Of a DNA stretch of 64,000 nt, positions 24,045-31,954 are shown in pieces. The position numbers and the translations under genes were made by a program. This DNA is from JAUSFM01 sp964343705 (GTDB taxonomy: Archaea > Nanobdellota > Nanobdellia > Woesearchaeales > UBA12501): the NCBI GenBank assembly GCA_964343705.1, contig CAYFJX010000004.1, positions 1 through 64,000 of the forward strand, read 5' to 3'. Under the pieces are notes generated by a model. That model did no database searches, was not told the origin of the DNA, and saw only the letters and a list, made by a program, of their open reading frames with translations. Position 1 is the first letter of the stretch, and each line of letters starts with the position of its first letter.

Positions 24045-24052
24045 CCGGCTTT

Positions 24053-24229
24053 TTAAGGCTTCAAGCCTTGAAATGCTTGGGATAAATCCGAAATTCTTTC
24101 AACTATCCCTGTTGCTGTATCTGGGTTTTGGTGGGATATCAGCAGAAACACGATAATCCCTGCTATTATGAAGCTCCCAAATCCTAAGTGGATTACAAAT
24201 CCACCTTTTCTACTTCTTATCCATTCCAT
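24053..24229 (-). CDS. single-pass membrane peptide, 58 aa
   Basis: A short gene supported by a strong GGAGGA site 5 bases before ATG 24229 and a terminator-like hairpin after it. A basic N-terminus (RSRKGG) precedes one membrane helix (about residues 10-32), followed by a short amphipathic tail. No family recognised. It lies at the left edge of the defence-type island. Confidence 0.6.
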   Translation of the reverse strand: MEWIRSRKGGFVIHLGFGSFIIAGIIVFLLISHQNPDTATGIVERISDLSQAFQGLKP

Positions 24230-24333
24230 ATTGTTCCTCCGGAGGACAAAGCTATAGCTATTCAAAACCAAAAACATTAAATATTCAAAAGAATTTACTA
24301 CCTTTAGACTGTCTTTTGAAATTTAAGTTTTGG

Positions 24334-24414
24334 TTGGAGGCTCTATCCTCCAATTCTTTGTTTTAGGTGTTAGAACTCTCTGAGGTGGGTAGACCTCAGC
24401 GAATCTAAACACCT
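24334..24414. repeat. two hairpins in the 24278-24489 spacer
   Basis: TTGGAGG/CCTCCAA (24334-24340 with 24347-24353) is followed by a longer structure. In the latter AGGTGTTAGA (24365-24374) pairs with TCTAAACACCT (24404-24414, one bulge) around CTGAGGT/ACCTCAG (24380-24386 with 24393-24399). The second hairpin may terminate transcription from the 92-aa gene on the minus strand. Confidence 0.45.
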
Positions 24415-24489
24415 CTTTTGTTTAGTTGACCTAATGCTCAACTTATTTATATATTTTATTGCTTTCAGAAGTTATTTTTTGTTAGTTAT

Positions 24490-24768
24490 CTACGAGTATA
24501 TACTTATGATTGTTGCTAAAGTTAGAATTAGTATATTTACAATTGTCAACACAATAAACCACTTAGTGTATTTCTTTTGTTGCTCGGCTTGGTGATAAGT
24601 CATCAAAAGTTGAAGTTTTTCCAAATCACTGGCATGTTTTATTGTTCCTCCATCTTGCACTTTGAATTCCCAGCTATTAAGCCTTTTTAGAATGTGTTGA
24701 AGTTCTGTAAATAAGCTGTTGTAATATTCTCTTTTTTTTCCGTCTGTTTTGGTTTTTCTTTTGCTCAT
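24490..24768 (-). CDS. C-terminally anchored membrane protein, 92 aa
   Basis: A Lys-rich N-terminus and a helical, coiled-coil-like middle (residues 10-65) lead to a single C-terminal membrane helix (WFIVLTIVNILILTLATIIS). The start overlaps the stop of the Cdc48-N gene by ATGA, so the two are translationally coupled. The tail-anchored topology next to a Cdc48 N-domain suggests a membrane-tethered adaptor pair, which is inference. No family recognised. Confidence 0.65.
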   Translation of the reverse strand: MSKRKTKTDGKKREYYNSLFTELQHILKRLNSWEFKVQDGGTIKHASDLEKLQLLMTYHQAEQQKKYTKWFIVLTIVNILILTLATIISIYS

Positions 24769-25289
24769 GTTTTCGGCATCCTAATTATTCTGGTATTTTT
24801 TGTGATAACTCCTTTTTCTGGCTTTACATCTTGTACTTGGAGTGTCATGTCAAAGTCAAATCCTGCTGGTGCTTGACTAATAGCTTTAGCTATAAGGAAG
24901 CTGTTCGGCTCTTGCTGTTGTTTGTGCTCTATCAGGCTGCCTTTCATGACTGGTTTGCCTTCTAGTCCTTTGAGTAGGAGTTCTGGTTCCATTGTAAGGC
25001 TAATGCCTTGCCTTGCTGGTGTTAGCCTTACTTCTTTGGCTTCAGGAAGCTCAATCTTAAAAACATCTACAGTCTCAGATATTCCTCTATTCACGCTTTT
25101 GCGTGCCTTTGAGTCAATACGAACAGCATCTACATCGCCTTCCTGTACCTTAGCAAGAGCCTCGCCTTCACCTTTGATAAGAACAAAATCCCCCTCCTTA
25201 ACATCTAACCTTTCCATGACTGCCCTTCCAATCCTTGCAAGGCTAAAACCCACATCATCAGTCAACGCCTCAGAAACCTTCAATTCCAT
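24765..25289 (-). CDS. stand-alone Cdc48/VAT N-terminal domain protein
   Basis: The N-terminus follows the Cdc48/VAT N-domain pattern: LKVSEALTDDVGFSLARIGR, then LDVKEGDFVLIKGEGEALAKV, VRIDSKARKSVNRGISETVDV and AKEVRLTPARQ. That is the double-psi barrel plus the start of the second subdomain. There is no AAA ATPase part: the protein ends at 174 residues. ATG 25289 follows GGAGGTGA by 5 bases. In Cdc48 this domain binds substrates and cofactors. Here it may be an adaptor or decoy, and it is encoded divergently from the restriction enzyme gene. Confidence 0.75.
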   Translation of the reverse strand: MELKVSEALTDDVGFSLARIGRAVMERLDVKEGDFVLIKGEGEALAKVQEGDVDAVRIDSKARKSVNRGISETVDVFKIELPEAKEVRLTPARQGISLTMEPELLLKGLEGKPVMKGSLIEHKQQQEPNSFLIAKAISQAPAGFDFDMTLQVQDVKPEKGVITKNTRIIRMPKT

Positions 25290-25399
25290 ACTTCTCACCT
25301 CCACCAATCCGAGAAAAGCCGAAGTTAATAATGATTGTGGTTAAGTGATAGAAGGTTTTTGGCAATATATTTATAAAACCTCTTTCACCCATTTTGCTC

Positions 25400-26404
25400 A
25401 TGGAATCATCTGAATTTGAATCTGTTTTGAGCGCTGTCGCTAAGAATATTATTGCAGCTATTCGCAAGGGGAAAAATTTTCGTTCGGGAAAGGAATTTGA
25501 AAATTACTTTTTTGAGAAGTTACATTTCAGATTGGCTGAAAGAAAAATAGATATGTCGGAACTATGCCATAATGGTCCTCAGACTTTTCCAGATGTTAGC
25601 TTTGGTGATATTGGTATAGAGGTTAAGTTATCTCAGGGTGAGTCGTGGAAGACAGTGGGAAATAGCATACGTGAAGGAACGAAAATAAAAGGTCTCAAAA
25701 AAATTTATCTTTTCTTCCTAAAACAAGGTGGTACTGCGGCGATTAAATTCGGTTTATATGAGGACTGCTTATCTGATGTGGTTGTTACACATTCTCCACG
25801 TTATCTTATAGATATGGAAGCTGGACCTAAAGAAACAATATTCGCTAAAATGGGCGTTTCTTATGAAAATTTTTATGGTGACTCAGCGATTAAACAAATT
25901 CGTCACTATTACGCAAAACAAGGTAAAGATGTATGGTGGGTAAATGTGGATAAACCAAGTGAACAAATCACAAAGGCGTACCTACGTGATTTCTCTGACT
26001 TAAGTAATGAGGAAAAAAGGCATTTTCTTGTTGACGCTTTAGTCTTATTCCCCCAAGTTTTTTCAAACAGTAATAGAAAGTTCAAACAAGTAGCTATATA
26101 CCTGTTGGAAAACCATGAATGTCTCAAAAGTAACATACGAGACCTGTTTACGGCGGGGGGAAAGTTCTCTATTGAATTAGATGGGAAAACTGTTGGCTTC
26201 CCTCATATAGTGGGGGTTATGCATCAAAACGCTAAACAAATAAAGAAGAGGTTAAAAGAAATATCAATGAAAGAACTAGTCTTTTATTGGGATATTTCAT
26301 CACTTGACAAAAAAGATGTTGAAAAAAAATGGCTAAGTTTGATTGAAGAACATTCAGGTGATGATAGACTCCATGAGGTTTTTAACTCAGCTCTTTCTTC
26401 CTAA
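25400..26404 (+). CDS. putative type II restriction endonuclease (PD-(D/E)XK)
   Basis: A likely nuclease core lies at residues 55-80: FPDVSFGDIGIEVKLS contains the D ... ExK metal-binding arrangement, preceded by a conserved-looking helical region with GKEFENYFFEKL. The remaining 250 residues contain no other recognised domain. The assignment as the restriction partner rests on this motif and on the adjacent C5 methyltransferase and Vsr genes. ATG 25400 was chosen because TATA-like TTTATAAAA (25370-25378) is 26 bases upstream. It overlaps the convergent Vsr gene by 18 bases. Confidence 0.72.
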   Translation: MESSEFESVLSAVAKNIIAAIRKGKNFRSGKEFENYFFEKLHFRLAERKIDMSELCHNGPQTFPDVSFGDIGIEVKLSQGESWKTVGNSIREGTKIKGLKKIYLFFLKQGGTAAIKFGLYEDCLSDVVVTHSPRYLIDMEAGPKETIFAKMGVSYENFYGDSAIKQIRHYYAKQGKDVWWVNVDKPSEQITKAYLRDFSDLSNEEKRHFLVDALVLFPQVFSNSNRKFKQVAIYLLENHECLKSNIRDLFTAGGKFSIELDGKTVGFPHIVGVMHQNAKQIKKRLKEISMKELVFYWDISSLDKKDVEKKWLSLIEEHSGDDRLHEVFNSALSS

Positions 26405-26818
26405 ATTTTTTTTAACATCTCTAACTACTTTCTGAGAATCTTTTTTTATATCACTTTCCCAAAATCTCAGAACTTTCCATCCTCTTTTCTTTAATTCTCT
26501 GTTGTTTCTTTTATCCCTTGCCATATTCTTTTTAATCTTAGTAATCCAATACTGTTTCTTATCATCTGAAAACTCGGCAGCTCTACTTTTCAGTTTTCTA
26601 AGCCTCCAATTATTACCATGCCAGAAATCCCCATCTACAAAAATAGCTATTTTTTTCTTTGTAAAGACAATATCAGGACTTCCAGGTAATCCTTTGTAAT
26701 TTTTTCTGAACCTATATCCTTTGTTCCACAAAGCGCTTCTTAGTTTTATTTCAGCCTTGGTATCTTTAGAGCGTATCTTTGACATAATCCTTGATGTTAT
26801 CTTCGGGTCTCTAGCCAT
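26387..26818 (-). CDS. vsr: Vsr-type very short patch repair endonuclease
   Basis: Vsr nicks T-G mismatches produced by deamination of 5-methylcytosine. The 143-residue protein has the family landmarks: SRIMSKIRSKDTKAEIKLRSAL at the N-terminus, KGLPGSPDIVFTKKKIAIFVDGDFWHG in the centre (Asp and the Vsr-specific FWHG), and the terminal ELKKRGWKVLRFWESDI. The zinc-binding Cys/His pattern of the E. coli enzyme is not evident. It starts 8 bases inside the end of the methyltransferase gene, so the two are co-translated. Confidence 0.92.
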   Translation of the reverse strand: MARDPKITSRIMSKIRSKDTKAEIKLRSALWNKGYRFRKNYKGLPGSPDIVFTKKKIAIFVDGDFWHGNNWRLRKLKSRAAEFSDDKKQYWITKIKKNMARDKRNNRELKKRGWKVLRFWESDIKKDSQKVVRDVKKNLGRKS

Positions 26819-27812
26819 GTTTATCAAGAACGTTTTTAACTGAGTTTGCCATATGCCATCCAAGTACGGGAGGAACAGCGTTTCCAATTTGGACATAAAC
26901 ATTACTCATGCTACCAAAGAATTTATATTCATCTGGAAAAGATTGAATTCTTGCGCATTCTCTAACACTAAGCCTTCTTTTTTCATTGTAATGAAATTCA
27001 ATATTACCATGATGTTCGGCTCTGATTGTTGGAGCGACTTTTTCGGCGTTAATTGCCCTATTCCCTTGTAAATGTTTGCCATAATTTCTTGCCTTAGAGA
27101 ACTCATTTTGTCTATCTACATCTCTATTCCATAAATCATCAATGGCCTCCCTTGCGTTTATCCATGTTGGCAATTCACCGTTGATGCCTGAGTGTGTATG
27201 TTTTGGAAAAGGAAATTTAAACGTTCTATCTTTTTTCATCATTTTTTTCGCTATATCTTCTCTTACCCCTACTATAAATATTCTTTCTCTGCTTTGGGGT
27301 ACCCCATAGTTTGAGGCTAGCAAAAGTTCATAATCAACTTGGTATTTTGGGGTTGAGTTAGCGAAATCTTCAGTAATAACAGCAAGAGCGTTTCCAAGGT
27401 TCGCTAATCCTTTAACATTCTCTGCGACGAATATTTTTGGTTTAACTATCTCAATAACTCTCTTCATTTGTTGGTATAATTTTCCCCTTTTTGAACTTAA
27501 GCCTTTGCGTTTACCAGCCAAACTAAAATCTTGGCATGGAAAACCACCTGTGACAATATCCGCTGAGGGAATCAACGAAGCTTTTTTATCTAAAAATTCT
27601 TTTATGTCTCCATGATAGATTTTTGTTTTTGGAAAATTAATTTTAAGTGTTTCACAGGCTTGAGACATTATATCATTCGCAAATACAACATTAAATGGAT
27701 TTTTCCCATATTTTTTCCCAAGAAAAGTAAATTCCCCTTCAAAACCTTGGTCTAGTCCGCCACAGCCGCTAAAAAGTGAAACCACACTATATTTTTTTTT
27801 GGATGAGTTCAT
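26811..27812 (-). CDS. dcm: DNA (cytosine-5-)-methyltransferase
   Basis: The enzyme methylates C5 of cytosine in a specific DNA site and protects it from the adjacent nuclease. Motif I is LFSGCGGLDQGF (residues 13-24), motif IV is GGFPCQDFSLAG near 90 (catalytic Cys), motif VI is AENVKGL, motif VIII is QSRERIFIVG and motif X is QIGNAVPP near 312. The target-recognition region lies between VIII and IX and is short. Length is 333 aa. Its start is joined to the stop of the RecB/Cas4-like gene upstream. Confidence 0.95.
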   Translation of the reverse strand: MNSSKKKYSVVSLFSGCGGLDQGFEGEFTFLGKKYGKNPFNVVFANDIMSQACETLKINFPKTKIYHGDIKEFLDKKASLIPSADIVTGGFPCQDFSLAGKRKGLSSKRGKLYQQMKRVIEIVKPKIFVAENVKGLANLGNALAVITEDFANSTPKYQVDYELLLASNYGVPQSRERIFIVGVREDIAKKMMKKDRTFKFPFPKHTHSGINGELPTWINAREAIDDLWNRDVDRQNEFSKARNYGKHLQGNRAINAEKVAPTIRAEHHGNIEFHYNEKRRLSVRECARIQSFPDEYKFFGSMSNVYVQIGNAVPPVLGWHMANSVKNVLDKHG

Positions 27813-28483
27813 TACGCATCAACTCTTTTTAAATTTTCTAACCACTCACAAAACCCACATGTTCCATTCATTTCCGGAAGCTCTCCTTCAAGGGTTTTTA
27901 TCGCTTTTTTAAATATTTTCTTTGCGTTATCCACGCTAATTTTCATCTTAACGATTTCAGCATGGAAGTCGACATCTCCGTTTGTGTGAACTTTGTTTGG
28001 GTGATAAAATATTAGATAAGCATAGTCTTCTGTTTCATACTCATTCAACTGCAACAAGTGGTTGTATATGTCGAGTTGGTTTTGGTAGTGGTTTGCTGTG
28101 TCTTCTTTGAGGGGGTATCCTCGTGTTTTGTAGTCCAAGACGATGAGTTTCTTGCCTTTTTTGAGGATGTTGTCTACTGCTCCTCTGAATAGGTTGCCTT
28201 TTTTGTCTGTCCATTGGATGCCTTTACGATTGCTCCGCCATATCTTCAATAATTCTGTGTCATCAAAGAGTTTTACTTGACCGTTTAGCTTTTCAAGTTC
28301 TGGTGGGAGCTCGTCTTTTTCCATGAAGCTGTCAAAGTGGATTTTAAGAATTTTGTCCATGCCTCCAGGCAGGCTCGGAAAGGGCGTCCCTGGTCTTTTA
28401 ATCTTCTTATTGTGATGCAGCCAGAAGCATCTGGGACATTCCTTTAACAGGTTGAGGCTTGATGGTGATAATTTGTAACTCAT
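27812..28483 (-). CDS. RecB/Cas4-like PD-(D/E)XK nuclease
   Basis: A PD-(D/E)XK nuclease of the RecB/Cas4 superfamily. The core is GAVDNILKKGKKLIVLDYKTRG (residues 100-121 in two stretches) with the D ... D-Y-K arrangement, followed by a QLDIYNHLL helix (motif QxxxY). Four cysteines (CPRC near residue 16 and CGFC near 209) may hold a metal or Fe-S cluster, as in Cas4 and AddB. There is no CRISPR array or cas gene in the window. It shares an operon with the methyltransferase and Vsr. Confidence 0.85.
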   Translation of the reverse strand: MSYKLSPSSLNLLKECPRCFWLHHNKKIKRPGTPFPSLPGGMDKILKIHFDSFMEKDELPPELEKLNGQVKLFDDTELLKIWRSNRKGIQWTDKKGNLFRGAVDNILKKGKKLIVLDYKTRGYPLKEDTANHYQNQLDIYNHLLQLNEYETEDYAYLIFYHPNKVHTNGDVDFHAEIVKMKISVDNAKKIFKKAIKTLEGELPEMNGTCGFCEWLENLKRVDA

Positions 28484-28548
28484 AGTGTTATCTCCGTTTG
28501 GTTCGCCTCTTTTTTGGTCTTCTCCCTTTGAGGAGGCTGAAATTGAAT

Positions 28549-28743
28549 TTATACCTTTTGGTTCTTTTCTTCCTTGGGGGCATCTAGTATCACCTTCTCT
28601 TTTACTAGTATTTCAACATATTTTTTGACTGTTGGGAAGCTTATGTTGAGTTCTTTGGCTATTTCATATACGCTTAGTGGAGCTTTGGTTTGAAATAATA
28701 GGCGTAGGATTTTCTTTTCAATGTGATTAAACTCCCTTGGCAT
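28549..28743 (-). CDS. small helix-turn-helix regulator, 64 aa
   Basis: The sequence has a compact winged HTH: FNHIEKKILRLLF, then PLSVYEIAKELNISFPTVKKYVEIL (recognition helix), then a short wing. It overlaps the preceding AbrB-like gene by 17 bases, so the two are co-translated and probably act as a regulatory pair for the restriction-modification operon downstream. A typical controller-type protein is suggested by context, not by motif. Confidence 0.72.
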   Translation of the reverse strand: MPREFNHIEKKILRLLFQTKAPLSVYEIAKELNISFPTVKKYVEILVKEKVILDAPKEEKNQKV

Positions 28744-28990
28744 GCGAATCTCCTCTTTTCAGGTCAGCCTCAATACTGAACTTGTATTTTCCATCTTCTT
28801 CATGTGGTACAAGCACGAATTCAAAAATGTCTTTTTTCTCGTCGATATTCGCTAGTTCAGCGAATCGTATTGGTATGCGCACTGAGAATTGTTTTTTGTC
28901 TTTGATGATTCTGACTTGTTTTTTTAAGTATTCAGCGTCTTCATCATGTCCTACGATTCTCGCTAGTTTTTCTTTACTAATTTCGGCCAT
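28727..28990 (-). CDS. AbrB/SpoVT-like small DNA-binding protein, 87 aa
   Basis: A basic N-terminal helix precedes a swapped-hairpin-like segment (QFSVRIPIRFAELANIDEKKDIFEFVLV split near residues 34-61) that resembles AbrB-type domains, ending in EADLKRG. It is the first gene of the operon HTH - RecB-like - methyltransferase - Vsr and sits just beside the left terminus of the insertion sequence. The role as a regulator is inferred. Confidence 0.6.
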   Translation of the reverse strand: MAEISKEKLARIVGHDEDAEYLKKQVRIIKDKKQFSVRIPIRFAELANIDEKKDIFEFVLVPHEEDGKYKFSIEADLKRGDSHAKGV

Positions 28991-29080
28991 TTTACTTTAG
29001 GTTCGGCTTATTATATATAAATATTTCTATTATTTAAGCCGAAAATAGTTTACGAAACGAAAAGTATTTATAGTTAATGT

Positions 29081-30231
29081 GTTTAACAAATTCAGCCGAA
29101 AAACTAGAAGGTGGAAAAATGAAAAAAAGAGCACACAACAAACACAATGGCGACACTATGCGAAACAGGGAACGAGACTATCATCCACCTACCGTACAAT
29201 CCGCAAAGAAGCCTCCAAACATACAATGCACAACCAAGACCATACAAGCCAGCGCAAGAGAAAAAGAAGACGTTCAGAGACTGGCACACCTACAACCTCT
29301 CACAAGCAAAAGAAAAGCTCTTGGCTTACAAAATCCTCGCAAGTTGTTTCGATGCTGAACCAATTCTTAGGAGCTATCAAGGCATTGGTAGGCCTCCTCA
29401 TCAAATAAAAGATGTTCTCAAAGCCTGTGCCATGAAAGTGTACACTGGATTTTCTTACAGGCGACTGGAATCAGAACTACACTTCGCACAACAGCTTGGT
29501 TACCTTGACAAAATACCCCAACGAACAAGCATAAATGAGTGCATGGCAGATCCAAAAATAACACCTTTCCTCTCAGCACTTATAACTAAGCTCGCAACTC
29601 CTTTGGTTTCTTACGAAAAGCGTTTTAGTGTGGACGCTACAGGTTTCAGTGCTCCAAACAAGAAACGCTGGAGCACAATCCGCATGAAACACCAAGAACA
29701 CAAAGACTACAAAAAACTCCACATAATGATAGGACACCAAACACACACCATAACAGCAGCAACCGTCACACCAGGCAACGTATCAGACACTGTAATGTTC
29801 CCCGAACTCCTAGCACAAACTAAAAAACACTTCACTATCAAAAGCGTGTGCGCAGACAAAGGCTACCTATCTAGGTACAACGTGCAACTCATTGAGGATG
29901 CTGGAGGCACACCTTACATAATGCCCAAAAAAAATGTGAGAAGCATAGCTAGGGGGCATTATCCGGCCTGGAGGCGCATGATAAACCTCTGGAAGAAAAA
30001 CGAGCCAAAATTCAGAGCCTTCTACCATCAAAGAAGTCGTGTAGAAAGCACCTTCTGGCAAGTCAAATCCAAATTCTTCGGCAACATCAAAAGCAAAACA
30101 CACCACGCCGCCATCAACGAAATCCTCTTCAAGTGCATTTGTCACAACCTAGCAACCCTCATAAAAACCAGTTTCGAAGCAAAAATAGACTTACATGAAC
30201 TGGCATAGTTTCCGGGCACAGCCTTCTAAAC
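29081..30231 (+). mobile_element. insertion sequence, IS5/IS1182-like DDE type
   Basis: The element contains one transposase gene. Imperfect 26-bp terminal repeats may be 29081-29106 and 30206-30231 on the opposite strand. They agree at 17 of 26 positions, with GTTTA and AAACTA at the two edges. No target duplication is visible, so the exact ends are uncertain. It separates the defence-type island from the chaperone operon. Confidence 0.6.
29147..30208 (+). CDS. DDE transposase, IS5/IS1182-like
   Basis: The catalytic triad is in FSVDATGFS near residue 168, VCADKGYLS near 241 and RSRVESTFWQVK near 304, and spacing and motifs match IS4/IS5-superfamily transposases. The N-terminal helical part (GRPPHQIKDVLKACAMKVYTG) is typical of the DUF772-like region. 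The gene is intact at 353 aa, so the element may still move. Codon use here is CA-rich and differs from its neighbours, consistent with horizontal origin. A TATA-like TATTTATAG lies near 29066. Confidence 0.88.
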   Translation: MATLCETGNETIIHLPYNPQRSLQTYNAQPRPYKPAQEKKKTFRDWHTYNLSQAKEKLLAYKILASCFDAEPILRSYQGIGRPPHQIKDVLKACAMKVYTGFSYRRLESELHFAQQLGYLDKIPQRTSINECMADPKITPFLSALITKLATPLVSYEKRFSVDATGFSAPNKKRWSTIRMKHQEHKDYKKLHIMIGHQTHTITAATVTPGNVSDTVMFPELLAQTKKHFTIKSVCADKGYLSRYNVQLIEDAGGTPYIMPKKNVRSIARGHYPAWRRMINLWKKNEPKFRAFYHQRSRVESTFWQVKSKFFGNIKSKTHHAAINEILFKCICHNLATLIKTSFEAKIDLHELA

Positions 30232-30272
30232 CAAAAGCTTTAAATACTAGTTGTTCATTCTAAGTACTTGTG

Positions 30273-30289
30273 GTTGACTTAAGGTCAAC
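30273..30289. promoter_or_regulatory. inverted repeat operator candidate upstream of grpE
   Basis: GTTGAC-TTAAG-GTCAAC lies between the TATA-like CTTTAAATA (30238-30246) and the grpE start at 30302, directly downstream of the expected start of transcription. A heat-shock repressor site is a reasonable guess. Binding is not shown. Confidence 0.4.
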
Positions 30290-30301
30290 GGAAGAGGAAC
30301 T

Positions 30302-30757
30302 ATGAAGACAAAAAAACCAAGCAAGGAACAACAACAAATCGCAGACCTAACAGACACACTCAAACGCGTGCAAGCAGATTTTGAGAACTACAAAAAACGC
30401 ACTGAAAAACAACAAAAAGAATTTACCAAGTACGCAACAGCAGGATTTGTAAAATCACTCCTGCCCATCATAGACAATTTCGAGCTTGCAATGCAACACC
30501 AAGACAACACAGAAGAATTTGTCAAAGGAATCAAACTCATGCATGAACAACTTTGGAAAGTTCTGCACCAAGCAGGCATAGAAAAAATAGAATCAACAGG
30601 AAAACCATTTGACCCTGAAGAACACGAAGCACTTATGGCAGAAGAAAGTGACGAAGCCGAAAACACAGTGCTGCAAGAACTCTTCACTGGTTACAAACTA
30701 AAAGATACAGTCTTGCGACCTGCAAAAGTCAAAGTTGCAAAAAAGAAACAGGCATAA
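30302..30757 (+). CDS. grpE: nucleotide exchange factor GrpE
   Basis: GrpE releases ADP from DnaK. The long N-terminal coiled coil (DLTDTLKRVQADFENYKKRTEKQ split across residues 12-35) leads to the four-helix part and the C-terminal beta domain (GTGYKLKDTVLRPAKV-type ending, here FTGYKLKDTVLRPAKVKV). The length of 151 aa is short but complete. It begins the operon grpE - YkgJ - CYTH - dnaK - two phosphohistidine genes - MazG/HAD - dnaJ. A GAAGAGGAA site precedes the ATG. Confidence 0.93.
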   Translation: MKTKKPSKEQQQIADLTDTLKRVQADFENYKKRTEKQQKEFTKYATAGFVKSLLPIIDNFELAMQHQDNTEEFVKGIKLMHEQLWKVLHQAGIEKIESTGKPFDPEEHEALMAEESDEAENTVLQELFTGYKLKDTVLRPAKVKVAKKKQA

Positions 30758-30758
30758 C

Positions 30759-31322
30759 GTGGCACGCGACACAACACCTCAAGGAAAAAAAGAAGAAATC
30801 ATCATAACAAAAGACACATCAGAAGAAGATATATTAAAACTCTCACCTCCCTGCAGATGCCACGGCTGTGAACATGGGTGCACAGTCGGCTCAGGCATCT
30901 TGCTTGACAAAGACATACCAAAAATTGCACAACACTTTGGTATAACTGAGGATGAACTTAAAGAAAAGTACCTTGAAAAAATAGAAAAGTTCAACACAAC
31001 AAAATGGCGACCAAAAACAAAAAAGAAATTATTCAAGAAATACGGAAGGTGTATATGGTATGATACAAAAAAAGGCTGCAAGGCCCATCCCAGCAAACCA
31101 TTTGAATGCAGTATTGCAAGCGGCTGTAATGACAAAGGCGCTGACATCATTGCATGGTTCAACCTCAACTACTTTGTCAATGAAAACGATCCTGAAAGCT
31201 TACGACAATATGCGCAATACATCAAAGCTGGCGGGAAGGTCATTCCAGGTGGCGAGCTAGAAAAACTAGTTCCAGACAAAAAGAAACGAGATGAAATACT
31301 CAAATATAAAATAATGAAGTGA
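30759..31322 (+). CDS. YkgJ-family cysteine cluster protein
   Basis: Cysteines occur in the spacing of the YkgJ/CxxCxxCC family: PPCRCHGCEHGCTVGSGI near residues 30-47 and CIWYDTKKGCKAHP plus FECSIASGC near 100-130. They probably bind a metal or Fe-S cluster. The start is GTG 30759, immediately after the grpE stop. The family is of unknown function. The presence in the middle of the chaperone operon is unusual. Confidence 0.83.
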   Translation: MARDTTPQGKKEEIIITKDTSEEDILKLSPPCRCHGCEHGCTVGSGILLDKDIPKIAQHFGITEDELKEKYLEKIEKFNTTKWRPKTKKKLFKKYGRCIWYDTKKGCKAHPSKPFECSIASGCNDKGADIIAWFNLNYFVNENDPESLRQYAQYIKAGGKVIPGGELEKLVPDKKKRDEILKYKIMK

Positions 31323-31326
31323 TACA

Positions 31327-31920
31327 ATGGCAAACAATGAAAACAAGGAAATTGAAGTTAAAATATTTGACATTGACGTTGAAAAAGTACGAAAGACTCT
31401 GCTTGACGCAGGGGCAGAGAAAGTCTTTGAGGGGGACCTTGATGTTGTTCATTACGACTTTCCTGACTTTCGAATCAAAAACAGCAATTCATACTTTCGA
31501 CTACGAAAAAAAGGAGATAAGACTGAACTGGTTTTCAAAGGAGTATATGAATCTGACAAATACGCAACACGAGAAGAAACTGAAACACTAGTTGACGACT
31601 TTGAAGCAATGAAGAGCATCATTAAAAAAATTGGGATGATACCTGCAATCTCCTACAAAAAAAAGAGAGAAACATACAAGCTAGGAAACACATTATTTGA
31701 AATTGATACTTATCCAAATTTCCCTCCTTTCCTCGAGGTCGAAGCGCCAACAGAGGAAGAAGTACAAAAAGGTGTGGAACTCTTAGGATACACCATGGAT
31801 GACACCTATGCACGAAGCATTGGTTCATATATGGAAGAACATGCAATTGACCCAGAAAAGCTTGGGTTTGAAGTGTCTGAAGCGTTTGAAAAAGTACGTA
31901 AAGGACCAATCGACGAATAA
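31327..31920 (+). CDS. CYTH domain phosphohydrolase/cyclase-like protein
   Basis: CYTH enzymes act on triphosphates. The N-terminal ExExK motif is present (IEVKIF within KEIEVKIFDID). Further tunnel residues are YFRLRKKGDKTELVFKG, REETETLVDD and KKRETYKLGNTLFEIDTYPNFPPFLEVE. Family members include class IV adenylate cyclases, thiamine triphosphatase and inorganic triphosphatase, and motif content alone does not separate these. It lies between YkgJ and dnaK. Confidence 0.88.
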   Translation: MANNENKEIEVKIFDIDVEKVRKTLLDAGAEKVFEGDLDVVHYDFPDFRIKNSNSYFRLRKKGDKTELVFKGVYESDKYATREETETLVDDFEAMKSIIKKIGMIPAISYKKKRETYKLGNTLFEIDTYPNFPPFLEVEAPTEEEVQKGVELLGYTMDDTYARSIGSYMEEHAIDPEKLGFEVSEAFEKVRKGPIDE

Positions 31921-31954
31921 AGAAACAAACAAAAACACAACAAGGTGAATCACA

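Noticed and set aside
27812..28483. Cas4-like nuclease as a sign of a CRISPR system
   Set aside because: No repeat-spacer array or other cas gene is present; the gene is linked to restriction-modification genes.
29077..29408. Two overlapping frames upstream of and within the transposase start
   Set aside because: They are shadow frames in CA-rich transposase DNA with no family match; the DDE frame is clearly the coding one.
29081..30231. Target-site duplication for the insertion sequence
   Set aside because: The bases flanking the best terminal repeats do not match each other, so the ends stay tentative.
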